Assembly: GCF_902502825.2 (NCBI RefSeq) | Contig: NZ_LR723671.1 | Coordinates: forward strand, 163,936-227,935 | DNA from: Pseudorhizobium flavum | GTDB lineage: Bacteria > Pseudomonadota > Alphaproteobacteria > Rhizobiales > Rhizobiaceae | DNA: 64,000 nucleotides | Direction: 5' to 3' | Shown: positions 34,681 through 44,610 of the stretch, in pieces | Layout of the letters: each line of letters opens with the position of its first letter | How positions within the stretch are numbered: the stretch's first letter is position 1 | Notes under the pieces: generated by a model | The model's input: only the letters and a program-made list of their open reading frames with translations | The model's database searches: none | What the model was told of the DNA's origin: nothing | Program-made: the position numbers and the translations under genes

Positions 34681-35931
34681 TCAGGCATAGCGGGCTATTG
34701 CGAGATCAGTAGCATCGATATCGGGTTGGCGACCGGACACCAGGTCGGCGATGACACGGGCGGAGCCCGAGCTCATGGTCCATCCGAGCGTTCCGTGGCC
34801 GGTATTCAGATATAGGCCAGCGACCTTAGTCGCACCGATCACCGGCGTGCCGTCCGGTGTCATCGGGCGAAGGCCTGACCAGAAACTGGCCTTAGAAACA
34901 TCCCCGCCGGGGAAGAGATCGGTGACGGAGTGCTGCAGCGTCAGGCGACGGGGTTCCCCGAGATCGTTCGTGTAACCGGAGATCTCAGCCATGCCGCCAA
35001 CGCGAATCCGATCGCCGAGACGGGTGATGGCAATCTTGAAGGTCTCGTCCATTACAGTCGAGACCGGTGCGCGCGCCTCGTCGGTGATGGGGATTGTCAG
35101 GGAGTAGCCCTTGACCGGGTAGACGGGCAGACGGATGTCATGCGGTCGCACAAGCAGCGGCGAGAAGCTGCCGAGCGCAACAACGACAGCATCAGCCTCC
35201 AGCCTGCCATGGGCAGTGACTACGCCGCGTACTCGGCCGCCTTCGACATCGAGGCCACGTATGATGCTGCCATAGTTGAAGCGCACGCCGATTTCTGCGG
35301 CTTTCGCCGCCAGTGCATTCGAGAACTTGAAGCAGTCCCCGGTCTCGTCTTTCGGTGTCAGAAGGCCCCCGACAATTTTTTCGCGGACGTGTCGGAGCGC
35401 CGGCTCGACGCGGATGCACCCTTCAGGGTCAAGAACCTCATATGGAATTCCGTCAGCGGCAAGTGCTTTAACGTCTTTGGCAGAGGCTTCGAGCTGGGCG
35501 TGTGTGCGGAAGAGCTGCAGTGTACCTTGCATCCGCTCGTCATAGGCAATTCCGGTCTCCTCGCGCAGCGCGGCAAGTGAGATGCGGCTGTAGTCTGCCA
35601 GCCGCAGCATGCGGCTCTTGTTGATGGCGTAGCGCTTAGATGTGCAGTTGGAGAGCATTTTCAGCATCCATGAGATCATGGCGGCATCAATCTTAGGGCG
35701 CAGGATCAGTGGCGCGTGTTCCATGAACAGCCATTTCAGCGCCTTCATCGGAATGCCGGGCGCAGCCCAGGGCGAGCAATAGCCGAAGGATACCTCGCCG
35801 GCATTGGCAAAGCTGGTCTCCAGCGCGGGGCCGGGTTGGCGATCGACGACCGTGACTTCATGGCCGGCCTTCGCAAGCTGGTATGCCGATGTCACGCCAA
35901 CAATACCAGCGCCGAGAACGATAACTTTCAT
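34681..35931 (-). CDS. dadA: D-amino acid dehydrogenase, small subunit (DadA)
   Basis: 416 aa, an FAD-dependent oxidoreductase. The N-terminal FAD motif is [39 protein letters not shown] is the DadA block, and the C-terminal [14 protein letters not shown] is typical. It converts D-alanine to pyruvate and ammonia, passing electrons to the respiratory chain at the membrane. Located between alr and ridA in one operon divergent from a Lrp-type regulator, the standard D/L-alanine catabolic arrangement. Confidence 0.92.
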   Translation of the reverse strand: MKVIVLGAGIVGVTSAYQLAKAGHEVTVVDRQPGPALETSFANAGEVSFGYCSPWAAPGIPMKALKWLFMEHAPLILRPKIDAAMISWMLKMLSNCTSKRYAINKSRMLRLADYSRISLAALREETGIAYDERMQGTLQLFRTHAQLEASAKDVKALAADGIPYEVLDPEGCIRVEPALRHVREKIVGGLLTPKDETGDCFKFSNALAAKAAEIGVRFNYGSIIRGLDVEGGRVRGVVTAHGRLEADAVVVALGSFSPLLVRPHDIRLPVYPVKGYSLTIPITDEARAPVSTVMDETFKIAITRLGDRIRVGGMAEISGYTNDLGEPRRLTLQHSVTDLFPGGDVSKASFWSGLRPMTPDGTPVIGATKVAGLYLNTGHGTLGWTMSSGSARVIADLVSGRQPDIDATDLAIARYA

Positions 35932-35957
35932 GGTGTCCTCAAAAGGGAAGGGAGGGA

Positions 35958-37091
35958 TCAGCGATATGTTCGCTGGTAACGGTGACGCAGACCGGTCAGG
36001 ATCTCGTAGGAAATCGTGCCGGCATCTCTGGCGAGATCTTCCAGCGTCTGGTTCGATCCAAGCACTTCGACACGGCTGCCAAGCGTGAGCCGGTTTTCCG
36101 GCAGGGCAGAGATGTCGATGGTGATGCTGTCCATGGACACGCGGCCGACGATGGGCAGGCGCACACCATCACAATAGACGGCGCCGCGGCCCGAAAGGCT
36201 GCGCGGCAGGCCGTCCGCATAACCGGCGGCAATGGTGGCAAGCCGCGTTTGACACGCCGTCACATGAGTTCCGCTATAGCCGACCCGCGTGCCGGAAGGT
36301 ACAGTGCGCACCTGCACCACGGCGACATCTAGGTTAACGACCGGCTCCATCGGGTTTTCGGCGGTTCCCGTAGGAGCGCCGCCGTAGAGCGCGATGCCGG
36401 GGCGTGCAAGGATGCCGTGAAAGGTCTTGCCGAGGAAAATGCCACCGGAATTGGCGAAACACACAGGGAATTGAGGGAACTCTGCGGTGATACGCTCCAT
36501 TTCCACGCGCTGGTCTTGGTTCTGGATGCTGTCGGGATCGTCGGCCGAAGCAAGATGGCTCATGATGAAAAGCACTTCGATGCCGTTCTCGTGCTCCATG
36601 AGGCTGGCAAGCGATGCTCGGTCTTCTGGAGGAAGGCCGAGACGGGACATCCCGGTGTCGAACTGCAACACTGCAGGCAGCGTGCGGTCGAGCTGTTTGG
36701 CAACTGCGGACCACTGTTGCCATTGGGGCAGGGAGTTTATGACGGGCACGATTCCTTCGTGGGCACAGGCCTTCTCGTTGCCCGGCTGAAGGCCGTTCAA
36801 GACGAAGATGATGGCATCGGCAGGAAGTAGCGGCCGCAGGAAAATTGCTTCGAGAAACTGCGCTACGAAGAAGTGGCGGCAGCCGCGCGTGTAAAGTTCG
36901 GTAGCTACTCTGTCCGCGCCAAGGCCGTAGGCATCAGCCTTTACGACCGCAGCCGCGTGCGCAGGTGACACATCGGCGGAGAGCCGATCATAATTGCGAC
37001 CAAGAGCAGCCAGGTTGATGGTCAGGAAGCCGGAAGCACCAGTTTCCACGACGGGCTCGTGATCTGTTTTTCTCTGTACAACACCGTCCAT
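35958..37091 (-). CDS. alr: Alanine racemase, catabolic (DadX type)
   Basis: 377 aa, PLP enzyme. The PLP lysine lies in [17 protein letters not shown] (Lys near residue 51) and the second catalytic Tyr in [20 protein letters not shown] is the usual C-terminal block. It interconverts L- and D-alanine so that DadA can oxidise the D form. It is the first gene of the operon, 26 bp upstream of dadA, and divergent from the Lrp-family gene. That context supports the catabolic rather than the cell-wall isozyme. Confidence 0.92.
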   Translation of the reverse strand: MDGVVQRKTDHEPVVETGASGFLTINLAALGRNYDRLSADVSPAHAAAVVKADAYGLGADRVATELYTRGCRHFFVAQFLEAIFLRPLLPADAIIFVLNGLQPGNEKACAHEGIVPVINSLPQWQQWSAVAKQLDRTLPAVLQFDTGMSRLGLPPEDRASLASLMEHENGIEVLFIMSHLASADDPDSIQNQDQRVEMERITAEFPQFPVCFANSGGIFLGKTFHGILARPGIALYGGAPTGTAENPMEPVVNLDVAVVQVRTVPSGTRVGYSGTHVTACQTRLATIAAGYADGLPRSLSGRGAVYCDGVRLPIVGRVSMDSITIDISALPENRLTLGSRVEVLGSNQTLEDLARDAGTISYEILTGLRHRYQRTYR

Positions 37092-37121
37092 TAAAGGCCT
37101 CCCGTTTATCGTGAGACCGTA

Positions 37122-37150
37122 GTGAAATAATTGTGAAATTGTCAGTGAAA
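37122..37150. promoter_or_regulatory. Three phased GTGAAA repeats, possible Lrp-type operator
   Basis: GTGAAA occurs at 37122, 37133 and 37145, spaced 11 and 12 bases apart, about one helical turn. They lie between the divergent alr and Lrp-family genes, where an autoregulatory activator would bind. The match to a known Lrp consensus is not checked. Confidence 0.4.
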
Positions 37151-37217
37151 GAATGATCGATTATTGCAATCTATGAAGCATGTTCAACGATTTTGCGAAC
37201 CAATGGAATGATCTGCG

Positions 37218-37676
37218 ATGATGGATCTTGATGCAATTGACCGTAATATTCTTCGCCTGTTGCGGCTTGATGCACGCATGAGCAATGCGAGCATTGCAAC
37301 GGAGGTAGGCCTCTCTCCATCAGCGTGCCTGAGGCGGATCAAGTTGATGGAAAAGTCCGGCGTAATTCGCGGCTATACCGCGCTTGTCGACACCGGGAAC
37401 GTGGATTCCACCATCGCAGTAATCATCAATATTACGCTTGAAAGGCAAACAGAGGATCACCTTGATCGCTTCGAGGCAGCAGTTCGGAAGTATCCGGAAA
37501 TTCGGGAATGCTTCTTGATGACAGGTGGATCGGACTACCTGCTACGGGTCGAAGTTGCGAACGCTTCTGAGTTCGAAAGTATCCACAAGGAGATTCTTGC
37601 CAAGCTTCCCGGAGTGCTACGAATTCACTCAAGTTTCTCGATCCGCAATGTGCTCGCTACCAAAAACCGGAAATAG
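37218..37676 (+). CDS. Lrp/AsnC-family regulator (DadR/BkdR type)
   Basis: 152 aa. The N-terminal helix-turn-helix is DRNILRLLRLDARMSNASIA then TEVGLSPSACLRRIKLM (about 7-45). The C-terminal RAM domain contains EIRECFLMTGGSDYLLRVEV, the amino-acid-sensing block. Its position divergent from alr-dadA-ridA matches DadR, which activates D-alanine catabolism on sensing alanine. An IS3-family element has inserted 8 bp after its stop without damaging the gene. Confidence 0.9.
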   Translation: MMDLDAIDRNILRLLRLDARMSNASIATEVGLSPSACLRRIKLMEKSGVIRGYTALVDTGNVDSTIAVIINITLERQTEDHLDRFEAAVRKYPEIRECFLMTGGSDYLLRVEVANASEFESIHKEILAKLPGVLRIHSSFSIRNVLATKNRK

Positions 37677-37722
37677 GGCCGTATGAACCGCGCCGGGTTT
37701 GCCGGAGGCCATTTGGTTTGAG

Positions 37723-38628
37723 TTATGCGGCCATGGCTGTTTCGTCCAGCATGGCGTAGTAGCGTTCTTCGGCTTCGGCAGGCGGTATGTTTCCGATGGG
37801 CTGCAGAAGTCGTCGGTGGTTGAACCAGTCGACCCATTCCAGAGTGGCGAATTCCACCGCTTCGAAGTTCCTCCATGGTCCGCGCCGATGAATGACCTCG
37901 GCCTTGTAGAGACCGTTGATCGTTTCGGCGAGGGCATTGTCATAACTGTCGCCGACACTTCCGACAGAAGGCTCTATGCCAGCTTCTGCCAGCCGCTCGG
38001 AGTACCGGATGGAAACGTATTGAACGCCCCTGTCCGAATGATGCACGAGCCCGCCGCCATGAACGGGCCGCCGATCATGAAGTGCCTGCTCAAGGGCATC
38101 GAGGACAAAGCTCGCCTGTGCCGTCCGGCTCGCCCGCCAGCCGACGATGCGACGAGCGAAGACGTCGATGACAAAGGCCACGTAGACGAAGCCCTGCCAG
38201 GTCGCGACATAGGTGAAATCCGAAACCCACAGCCTGTTCGGCGCAGGGGCTTTGAACTGGCGGTTCACCCGGTCAAGCGGGCTCGGAGCCGTCTTGTCCG
38301 AGAACGTCGTGCGGATCGGCTTTCCCCGAATGACACCTTGCAGGCTCATCGACCTCATAAGCCGGGCGACAGTGCAACGGGCGATGTCGTAGCCTTCTCG
38401 TTGTAACTGCCGCCAGACTTTACGCACGCCGTAGACCTGGAAGTTCTCATTGAACACCCGGCGTATCTCGATCTTCAGGCCGATATCGCTGCGGGCGCGA
38501 ACCGACAGGCGACCCACATCCAAGCGCTTGGCGACGTTCTCGTAGTAAGTTGATGGGGCAATCGGCAAAAGCCTGCAGATCGGCTCGACCCCGAACACGC
38601 TACGGTGTTCGTCAATGAACGAGATCAT
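37723..38628 (-). CDS. IS3-family OrfB transposase, copy B
   Basis: 301 aa, identical in sequence to the protein at 6311-7216, with the same three catalytic acidic residues ([24 protein letters not shown]). The identity indicates recent spread of the element within this replicon. Confidence 0.93.
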   Translation of the reverse strand: MISFIDEHRSVFGVEPICRLLPIAPSTYYENVAKRLDVGRLSVRARSDIGLKIEIRRVFNENFQVYGVRKVWRQLQREGYDIARCTVARLMRSMSLQGVIRGKPIRTTFSDKTAPSPLDRVNRQFKAPAPNRLWVSDFTYVATWQGFVYVAFVIDVFARRIVGWRASRTAQASFVLDALEQALHDRRPVHGGGLVHHSDRGVQYVSIRYSERLAEAGIEPSVGSVGDSYDNALAETINGLYKAEVIHRRGPWRNFEAVEFATLEWVDWFNHRRLLQPIGNIPPAEAEERYYAMLDETAMAA

Positions 38629-38951
38629 CGTTTGAAGGGGCGGTCGAGCTCCGCCATCGCGAAATAAGCAGACGCCTTGCGCAAAATCTCGTTGGCCTGA
38701 CGAAGCTCGCGGTTCTCCCGCTCAAGAGCCTTCATCTTCTCGGCCACATCGCTCGGCAGACCTGCTCGTTTGCCGCTGTCGACCTCGGTCTTCTTGACCC
38801 ATTCATGCAGCGTCGCTGGCGAGCAGCCGATCTTGGCCGCGATTGATGAAACGGCAGCCCACCGTGACGGATGTTCTGCTTCATGATCCAAGACCATGCG
38901 GATGGCACGCTCACGGACTTCAGGTGAAAACTTGTTCGTTGTCTTGCTCAT
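38625..38951 (-). CDS. IS3-family OrfA, copy B
   Basis: 108 aa, identical to the protein at 5988-6314: helix-turn-helix followed by a coiled coil. Its stop overlaps the OrfB start in ATGA. Confidence 0.9.
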   Translation of the reverse strand: MSKTTNKFSPEVRERAIRMVLDHEAEHPSRWAAVSSIAAKIGCSPATLHEWVKKTEVDSGKRAGLPSDVAEKMKALERENRELRQANEILRKASAYFAMAELDRPFKR

Positions 38952-39004
38952 AGTGGCTCCACTCTCTCAGAAGTTGGAGCCTCCGGCAAACCCGGCGCGG
39001 TTCA

Positions 39005-39422
39005 GTATCTCGCGCGCGAACCTCTTTCTCATGTCTGGCCCGGATAAGACGAACGCCGAAGCCGCCGTTGCCGCTTTGCTTGCCTCGCTTTAGCAGGATA
39101 GCGCCACCTAGGATGACAACCTTGCCTGCTTTCTTTCATGAACCAAGCCGAAACGGCGAAAGCCAGTCGTCGGATGAAGAGTAATGGTATCGGGCATTTC
39201 GTTTCCAGCGAGTCCGCAGTCGTCCCTTACGAGATTCTCGACCGACCGAACAGGTGGCAATCTTGACGCGGATTCGCAACGACGTGTGAGCTCCAATCTA
39301 TTCGCAGAATGTCATCCGAAATGCACGAAGCCTCCGAAACCGGCTGATCTCGGAGGCTTCAGGTGGGCTTCAACGAACCCGCATCTTAGTTATTCGCTGG
39401 CCCACGAACTTGCTTCGCGGCC
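39005..39422. other. 418-bp intergenic region with terminator-like hairpin
   Basis: No convincing gene; the short open frames here lack recognisable motifs and ribosome sites. The hairpin GAAGCCTCCGA / TCGGAGGCTTC at 39327-39360 probably ends transcription of the leftward permease gene. The rest shows nothing I can name. Confidence 0.5.
39327..39360 (-). terminator. Hairpin downstream of the APC permease gene
   Basis: 11-bp perfect stem with a 12-base loop, 63 bases after the permease stop on the minus strand. It is followed by a weakly T-containing tail. Confidence 0.55.
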
Positions 39423-40748
39423 TCAGAGGTCGGTAGCCAACCGTGGAAGCGGTCTTTTCAGGACTCGCGTCTTCGCTAGAAGATATACGATACCGAGTGC
39501 CGACCAAGAAAGTCCCAACTCGAGAGCAAGTCGGTCCAGGCTCAAAAAGAGGCTCCCGCAAAACGCAGCCCCGAAAATTGCAACGATCATGAGTGCCAAA
39601 CGCCCTTTTCGTTCGGCGGAGTTTCGCGTGAGGAGAGCGACCACAGCAGCGTTTACCGCGAAGAATGCTGTAAAGGCTCCGAAGTTGATGAACGCTGTGG
39701 ACGTTGAAATGTCAAATTTCATGGCGGCCAGCATCACCAGCCCGACAAGGACAATATTTACGACAGGGGTCTTGAACCGACGACTAATATAGCCGAACGG
39801 CTTTGCAGGAATCATATCGTCGCGACCCATGACGAGAAGCAGACGTGAGGCGCTTGCATGGGCGCAGAGCCCGGCGGCGAAGAAGGCGATCGCAACGACC
39901 ACGGTGAACACGGTCTTGAACGTTGCGCCGCCGACCTGGCCGACGATTTCGTAAGCAGCGGTGTCGATGCTTTCGAACGTGAGAGATGGGTGGGCGACCA
40001 TCAACAAGTAGGTCGAGACGATGAAGATCGCGCCGCCAAGAAGAGTGGCAATAAAGATCGCGCGAGGTATCGACCGACGAGGATCAACGGTTTCCTCCGA
40101 GAGAGTCGAGATGGCATCGAATCCAAGGAACGAGTAGCAGGCGACTGCTGCGCCGGCCATGATCATCCCCCAATTCGTATGCTCGTTCATGATCGGTTTA
40201 ACCGATGCGAGCTCCGCGCCAGGCACATGAAGGATCGCCATAACGCACAGATAGCCGAGCATAGCGACCATTACGAGTTGGATAACCATGATGATGAGGT
40301 TTACGCGGTCGGTCAGTTTAATCCCGAGAACGTTTATGAGCGTCGACATTGCTGAGACAACAACGACCCAGACCCAGAAAGGCACCTCAGGATCGAGGGT
40401 GGACAGACTTGTAGCTGTCAGAAGGCAAATGACCATGGGAATGAAGAAGTAGTCGAGCAGCAGCACCCACCCAACGAGGAATCCAGTTGCCGGTCCAAAG
40501 ACATTCGAGGCATATGTGTATGCGGAACCTGCAACGGGATTCCGGGATGCCATGAATCCATAGCTCGCCGCGGTCGCTAGCATCGCCAGCGTCGCGACGA
40601 TGTACGCGGTGGCGACCGCCCCTCCCGTTTTGACCGCGATAGCTCCAAACGTCGCAATCACCACCAAGGGTGACATATACGACAAGCCGAACATTGCGGC
40701 AGAGGTCGTGTTCAACCTCCTGTCGAGTTTAACGTGTTCATTCGTCAA
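39423..40748 (-). CDS. APC-superfamily amino acid permease
   Basis: 441 aa with about 12 hydrophobic segments. The N-terminal segment (FGLSYMSPLVVIATFGAIAV) and SFLGFDAISTLSEETVDPRR are conserved blocks of the amino acid/polyamine/organocation family. It is a secondary transporter in the inner membrane, probably driven by protons or exchange. It shares its direction with the N-formylglutamate-amidohydrolase-like gene upstream (67 bp gap), so the substrate may be related to an N-formyl amino acid, but specificity is open. Confidence 0.88.
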   Translation of the reverse strand: MTNEHVKLDRRLNTTSAAMFGLSYMSPLVVIATFGAIAVKTGGAVATAYIVATLAMLATAASYGFMASRNPVAGSAYTYASNVFGPATGFLVGWVLLLDYFFIPMVICLLTATSLSTLDPEVPFWVWVVVVSAMSTLINVLGIKLTDRVNLIIMVIQLVMVAMLGYLCVMAILHVPGAELASVKPIMNEHTNWGMIMAGAAVACYSFLGFDAISTLSEETVDPRRSIPRAIFIATLLGGAIFIVSTYLLMVAHPSLTFESIDTAAYEIVGQVGGATFKTVFTVVVAIAFFAAGLCAHASASRLLLVMGRDDMIPAKPFGYISRRFKTPVVNIVLVGLVMLAAMKFDISTSTAFINFGAFTAFFAVNAAVVALLTRNSAERKGRLALMIVAIFGAAFCGSLFLSLDRLALELGLSWSALGIVYLLAKTRVLKRPLPRLATDL

Positions 40749-40815
40749 AGTATCTTCTCCTCCAAGATGATTTTATCACACACGGCCGACTCCTCCAGCG
40801 GCGTGTGAAGCTTGT

Positions 40816-41574
40816 TTACGCTTCCACGGCGAGCATCCTTGTCAGTACCTGGTGGAAGCGTTCTGCCCATTCCTGCTCGCCATTCGCGTCGGCGATCAGA
40901 TCGTTTCGGATTTCAACCATCGCGCCTTTGTAACCGAAGGGTTTCGTATGGCGCTCGACGGTGTGGTAGACACCGTCAATCGGCGCGTAAGGCTCGTTGT
41001 CGCCGATGTTAAGAGCCGGGTCCTGTCGGAGCATTTCCAGCATATCTGTCGACAATCGTCGGTCATCATTGTGAAGGATGCCTGCATGCCACGGACGTGG
41101 CACACCTTTGTAAATTGGCGTGTAGCTGTGGATCGAGATGATCCATGGATTCGCTTTGCGACGACGCTCGATAGTCGAACGAAGAACTTCGTGAAACGGC
41201 TCGTATATGGCACGGGCGCGTGTCTCACGGTCGAGCGGGGTGAGGTTTTTATTCCCTGGTATCTCTGTGAGTTCGCTGACTTCAACGATTGAGCCGCGAT
41301 GACCGGGTTGGCGATTGATATCGAGCACGAGCCTAGACACGTTAGCGTACACCAAGGGCGCGTCGAGAAGATCTGAAAGCCTCTTGGCCACTGAGAAGGC
41401 GCCGGGGTCCCAAGCGATATGTCTAGTCAGTTCGAAATCTGGCAGACCAAGACCGTTGAGCTGAGGAGGGACGTGATTGGATGCATGTTCGCAGACAAGC
41501 ACAACCTTCGAATGACCGCTGCCATTATAGACACTCGCAGGGGCGACGGAACCGAGGAAAGCTTCAGGCCTCAT
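40816..41574 (-). CDS. N-formylglutamate amidohydrolase-family protein
   Basis: 252 aa from the ATG at 41574, with GGAGG 7 bases upstream; the frame extends 10 codons further. The family blocks VVLVCEHASNHVPPQLNGLG, HIAWDPGA, VLDINRQPG and IISIHSYTPI are clear, including candidate metal-binding His and Glu residues. The known enzyme HutG/HutE releases formate from N-formylglutamate at the end of histidine degradation. No hut genes are nearby, so here it may deformylate another N-formyl compound. An operator-like sequence lies about 125 bp upstream. Confidence 0.85.
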   Translation of the reverse strand: MRPEAFLGSVAPASVYNGSGHSKVVLVCEHASNHVPPQLNGLGLPDFELTRHIAWDPGAFSVAKRLSDLLDAPLVYANVSRLVLDINRQPGHRGSIVEVSELTEIPGNKNLTPLDRETRARAIYEPFHEVLRSTIERRRKANPWIISIHSYTPIYKGVPRPWHAGILHNDDRRLSTDMLEMLRQDPALNIGDNEPYAPIDGVYHTVERHTKPFGYKGAMVEIRNDLIADANGEQEWAERFHQVLTRMLAVEA

Positions 41575-41698
41575 GTGCGTGCCTCCGGCAGCACTGGCAA
41601 ACAAGCATTCAGTTTGCCGCGTTCTCTAGGGCGAGACCCGATTGGCGGGTGTGCAGCCAGTAACATGTTCACCTCCATTTCACTCGCAACTCCTTGAG

Positions 41699-41730
41699 AG
41701 TAGAATTGCGTTTTGAGCGTCTAAAACGCT
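41699..41730. promoter_or_regulatory. GntR-type operator candidate, site 1
   Basis: The core is GCGTTTT-N8-AAAACGC (41708-41729), preceded by AGTAGAATT. The same 32-bp layout occurs at 48046-48077 with nearly all differences confined to the 8-base centre. Conserved arms around a variable centre are what a dimeric regulator would leave. Confidence 0.65.
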
Positions 41731-41823
41731 GCGGGTGGACACAACACCATCTTGCGAATGATGTCAATTCATGTTCAAAGTGCAATCACCTAATTTTGCA
41801 TTTCGCAACTAAGCAAGTTAAAG

Positions 41824-41855
41824 TTTCCCGCAATTCCGGGCCTTTATTGCGGAAA
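41824..41855. repeat. Imperfect inverted repeat
   Basis: TTTCCCGCAAT and ATTGCGGAAA are complementary apart from one extra base and are separated by 11 bases. It could be a second regulator site for the aldehyde dehydrogenase promoter. Confidence 0.4.
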
Positions 41856-42127
41856 TCGCGATGGCAATAAGGTTTTTCGCCTTTAGCAAAGCACTCGAAA
41901 GGGGGCGAAAGTGGAGGCGAGGGGAGGAGTTTGTCGTGCGCTTATGGCTCGCAAGATGCAATAACTCTCAAAACATGAAGGGCCGATTTAGGCTTGAGCA
42001 TCGATAGGGCAGCCTCACCATCAGAGATCGTCACCTCGATGCAGGAACTTGCAGTTGGAAAGAAAAGTCCAGCGCCGGCTACGGCATCGGCCCGTCCCAA
42101 GCAGCGCAGTCAAATAGAGGAATATCC

Positions 42128-43516
42128 ATGGCATCGTTTGAAACGATCACCCCAATTGATGACAGTGTTCTGCTCACACGCGAGCGGCACACTGATAAAG
42201 ATGTCGACACCGCTCTCGCGCGAGCATCCAAGACCTTCTCTGTGTGGCGTTCTTGGTCACTTGCTCGCCGCATCGAAATTCTCGAAAAAGCGGTGGCCGC
42301 ATTCGTAGGACAGAAAGAGTCAATCGCTGCCGAGATAACGACGCAGATGGGCCGCCCGATTGCCTACAGCGGAGGTGAAGTGGCCGGATTTGAGACGCGT
42401 GCTCGAACCATGCTCCGACTTGCCCCCGAAGCACTGCAACCCTTTGTACCTTCCAAGCTCGAAGGGTTCGACAGGTCAATTAAACGAGCACCGCTTGGCG
42501 TTGTCGCCGTGCTGGCACCTTGGAACTATCCCTTCCTTACGGCGGTAAATGCGGTTATCCCGGCACTTGCTGCTGGAAACGTAGTGGTCCTGAAGCATTC
42601 CGACCAGACACCGCTTGCGGCTGAGCGGATGGACGAGGCTTTCCGCGCGGTTGGGCTGCCGGACGGTGTCTTTCAGTTCCTACACATTGATCACGACCAG
42701 GTCGCGCGTATGATCGCCGATCCCAGAGTGTCATACGTTTGCTTCACGGGTTCGGTTGGCGGAGGACATGCCGTTCAGCGTGCGCTCTCTGGATCCTTTA
42801 CCTCGGCTGGTTTGGAACTTGGCGGAAAAGATCCGGCATATGTTCGCGAGGATGCGAACATCGAGCACGCAATTGCGAACATTGCCGACGGCATCTTCTT
42901 TAATTCCGGACAGAGTTGCTGCGGAATCGAGCGGGTCTACGTGCACGAGCGACATTACAAGAATGTGGTAGACGGCTTGGTTGCCTACGCTGAGCAGCTA
43001 TCACTGGGCGATCCGCGAGATGCGGCAACTACGCTTGGCCCAATGGTGAAAACATCCGCCGCCAATAGTGTTCGGGCGCAGATCTCGGATGCTGTCAGGG
43101 CTGGCGCACACGCTCTCGTCGACGGCACGAAGTTCTCTGCCGACACGGGACGGTCGGCTTACCTTTCCCCTCAAATCATCGTCGACTGCGATCACTCAAT
43201 GTCCATTATGGCGGAGGAAACATTCGGCCCTGTTGCCGGCGTGATGTCGGTGCGTTCGGATGAGGAAGCAGTCCGTTTAATGAACGACAGTCGCTACGGT
43301 CTTACAGCATCGGTGTGGACGGCCGACAGCGCCGCCGCTGAACGCATCGGCGATCAGCTCGAGACCGGGACTGTGTTCATGAACCGTTGCGACTACCTGG
43401 ATCCAGAGCTTGCTTGGACCGGCGTGAAGGATTCGGGACGTGGCGCGACGCTTTCTCGGTTAGGCTACGATTATCTGACGCGGCCGAAATCTTACCACTT
43501 CCGCCTGACGGTCTAA
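42128..43516 (+). CDS. NAD(P)-dependent aldehyde dehydrogenase
   Basis: 462 aa. Motifs are VLAPWNYPFLTAVNAVIPAL (cofactor domain), FTGSVGGGHAVQ, LELGGKDP (general base Glu) and FFNSGQSCCGIERVYV (catalytic Cys near residue 268). The sequence resembles succinate-semialdehyde and aminobutyraldehyde dehydrogenases. It would oxidise an aldehyde, possibly one formed by the omega-aminotransferase at 22693. It stands alone between an operator-rich upstream region and a strong terminator. Confidence 0.88.
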   Translation: MASFETITPIDDSVLLTRERHTDKDVDTALARASKTFSVWRSWSLARRIEILEKAVAAFVGQKESIAAEITTQMGRPIAYSGGEVAGFETRARTMLRLAPEALQPFVPSKLEGFDRSIKRAPLGVVAVLAPWNYPFLTAVNAVIPALAAGNVVVLKHSDQTPLAAERMDEAFRAVGLPDGVFQFLHIDHDQVARMIADPRVSYVCFTGSVGGGHAVQRALSGSFTSAGLELGGKDPAYVREDANIEHAIANIADGIFFNSGQSCCGIERVYVHERHYKNVVDGLVAYAEQLSLGDPRDAATTLGPMVKTSAANSVRAQISDAVRAGAHALVDGTKFSADTGRSAYLSPQIIVDCDHSMSIMAEETFGPVAGVMSVRSDEEAVRLMNDSRYGLTASVWTADSAAAERIGDQLETGTVFMNRCDYLDPELAWTGVKDSGRGATLSRLGYDYLTRPKSYHFRLTV

Positions 43517-43551
43517 GCGCCGGTATCAACACGTCACAGAGACACTGGACC

Positions 43552-43583
43552 GCACAAGGCCATTTACTCCAATGGCCTTGTGC
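43552..43583. terminator. Strong hairpin after aldehyde dehydrogenase gene
   Basis: 13-bp perfect stem GCACAAGGCCATT / AATGGCCTTGTGC with a 6-base loop, 36 bp after the stop. There is no long T-run. Confidence 0.65.
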
Positions 43584-43653
43584 GCGTTCCTATGCGAAAA
43601 GGAGCGATAATTAGGGACGCGCATACTTAGCGTCGTTCAGATCGAGGAGAGAA

Positions 43654-44233
43654 TTAACGGCCTAGCGAAGATAAGAAGCGGTAAATCAAAGCTTCGAGAT
43701 GAACTGATGGATCCTGCATAAACCAAGCATCATTACCGCGCTCCAAAAGTGATTGCTCGTCCTTAAGTTTTAGCATCTGTCTCAGGTCCTGATCGTCGAG
43801 CAGGATGATCATTTTGCCTGAATCTCGCATGGCTGCATGCGCGGCTAAGTGGGCGTTTTTACTCGGCTTGAGGCGGGTCAGTAGGAAACATATCGATCTA
43901 CGCGCCGGGACACTCATATAACGTTCAGTTGTGAATACCTGCATTGGCCCAACAGGGTGACCATAGTTCTTGCATTCAAACATAATTATTCGCGCTGGAA
44001 AATCGCGAGCGATTGCATCCCATATCGGATGTCGCGCAATTGGGTTGATCGAATAAATAATGTCGAAAATATTGAGGCCATCCTGTGTGTGTTTTTGTTC
44101 AGTTGGATTTACGAGGGAGCCTTCAAAGAGATAGTTTAGTATCTCCAAGCAAAGTATTTCATACTTGCGGCTGCTCTTGCGACCTTTAGGAAGCTTTTCC
44201 AACTGCTCGAAAAGAGAGATGGCTCGGGAAATT
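43654..44233 (-). pseudogene. PD-(D/E)xK nuclease-like protein, truncated by IS3-family element
   Basis: About 192 codons remain, ending RFLSSLGR. The frame enters the IS at 44233, so the N-terminus is lost. WDAIARDFPARIIMFECKNY carries the D...ExK pattern of restriction-endonuclease-fold enzymes, and an upstream helix EILCLEILNYLFEG fits their N-terminal part. The family is probably a stand-alone or Mrr-like restriction or defence nuclease; I cannot name it. Local AT content is higher than in the neighbours, suggesting separate acquisition. Confidence 0.7.
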
Positions 44234-44298
44234 TGAACAGTGGGGATAGGTGGAATTTCGGCCTGACTTCGGCTTAGATGCCGGGAACAGGAGATACC

Positions 44299-44610
44299 AT
44301 GACGATACGACCGCGCCGGAACCATAGCCCGGCTTTCAAGGCGAAGGTGGCGCTCGCTGCCATCCGAGGCGAACAGACGCTGGTGGAGTTGTCCCAGCAG
44401 TTCGACGTTCATGCCAATCAGATCAAGCAATGGAAAGACCAACTCCTTGAGGGGGCGACGAGCGTTTTCGGCGATGAGGTCAAGGCCGAACCGGCAGGTC
44501 CGACCGTCGATGTCAAAACGTTGCACGCCAAGATCGGGGAGTTAACGCTGGAGAACGATTTTTTGTCCGGTGCGTTCGGCAAGGCGGGATTGCTGAGCGG
44601 AAAGAAATGA
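44299..44610 (+). CDS. IS3-family OrfA (second type)
   Basis: 103 aa from the ATG at 44299 (AGGAG upstream); an ATG at 44278 is possible. HTH region RRNHSPAFKAKVALAAIRGE and VELSQQFDVHANQIKQWKDQ, then a short coiled coil. The stop overlaps the OrfB ATG. It is unrelated to the OrfA of the two 1321-bp copies. Confidence 0.88.
   Translation: MTIRPRRNHSPAFKAKVALAAIRGEQTLVELSQQFDVHANQIKQWKDQLLEGATSVFGDEVKAEPAGPTVDVKTLHAKIGELTLENDFLSGAFGKAGLLSGKK

Larger units (their letters stand above)
37684..39004 (-). mobile_element. IS3-family insertion sequence, copy B (1321 bp)
   Basis: Same termini and length as the element at 5935-7255 but in opposite orientation. A matching 3-bp duplication, GTA, flanks it at 37681-37683 and 39005-39007. 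Its own duplication shows it arrived by separate transposition. It sits just downstream of the Lrp-family gene. Confidence 0.93.
41575..42127. promoter_or_regulatory. 553-bp divergent regulatory region, amidohydrolase / aldehyde dehydrogenase
   Basis: No gene is supported. The region must carry both divergent promoters. It holds an operator-like element at 41699-41730 shared with the GntR promoter at 48046, and an imperfect inverted repeat at 41824-41855. The remainder is AT-rich with no other structure I can name. Confidence 0.6.

Noticed and set aside
5935..39004. Composite transposon bounded by the two identical IS3 copies
   Set aside because: Each copy has its own matching 3-bp duplication (GTT and GTA), which indicates separate insertions rather than movement of the whole 33-kb segment.
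39005..39300. Small open frames after IS3 copy B
   Set aside because: They lack ribosome sites, family motifs and plausible start contexts; treated as intergenic.
41575..42127. Sigma-54 promoter near TGGCAATAAGG at about 41871
   Set aside because: The GG...GC spacing and the TTGC-type -12 box do not match well enough to call.
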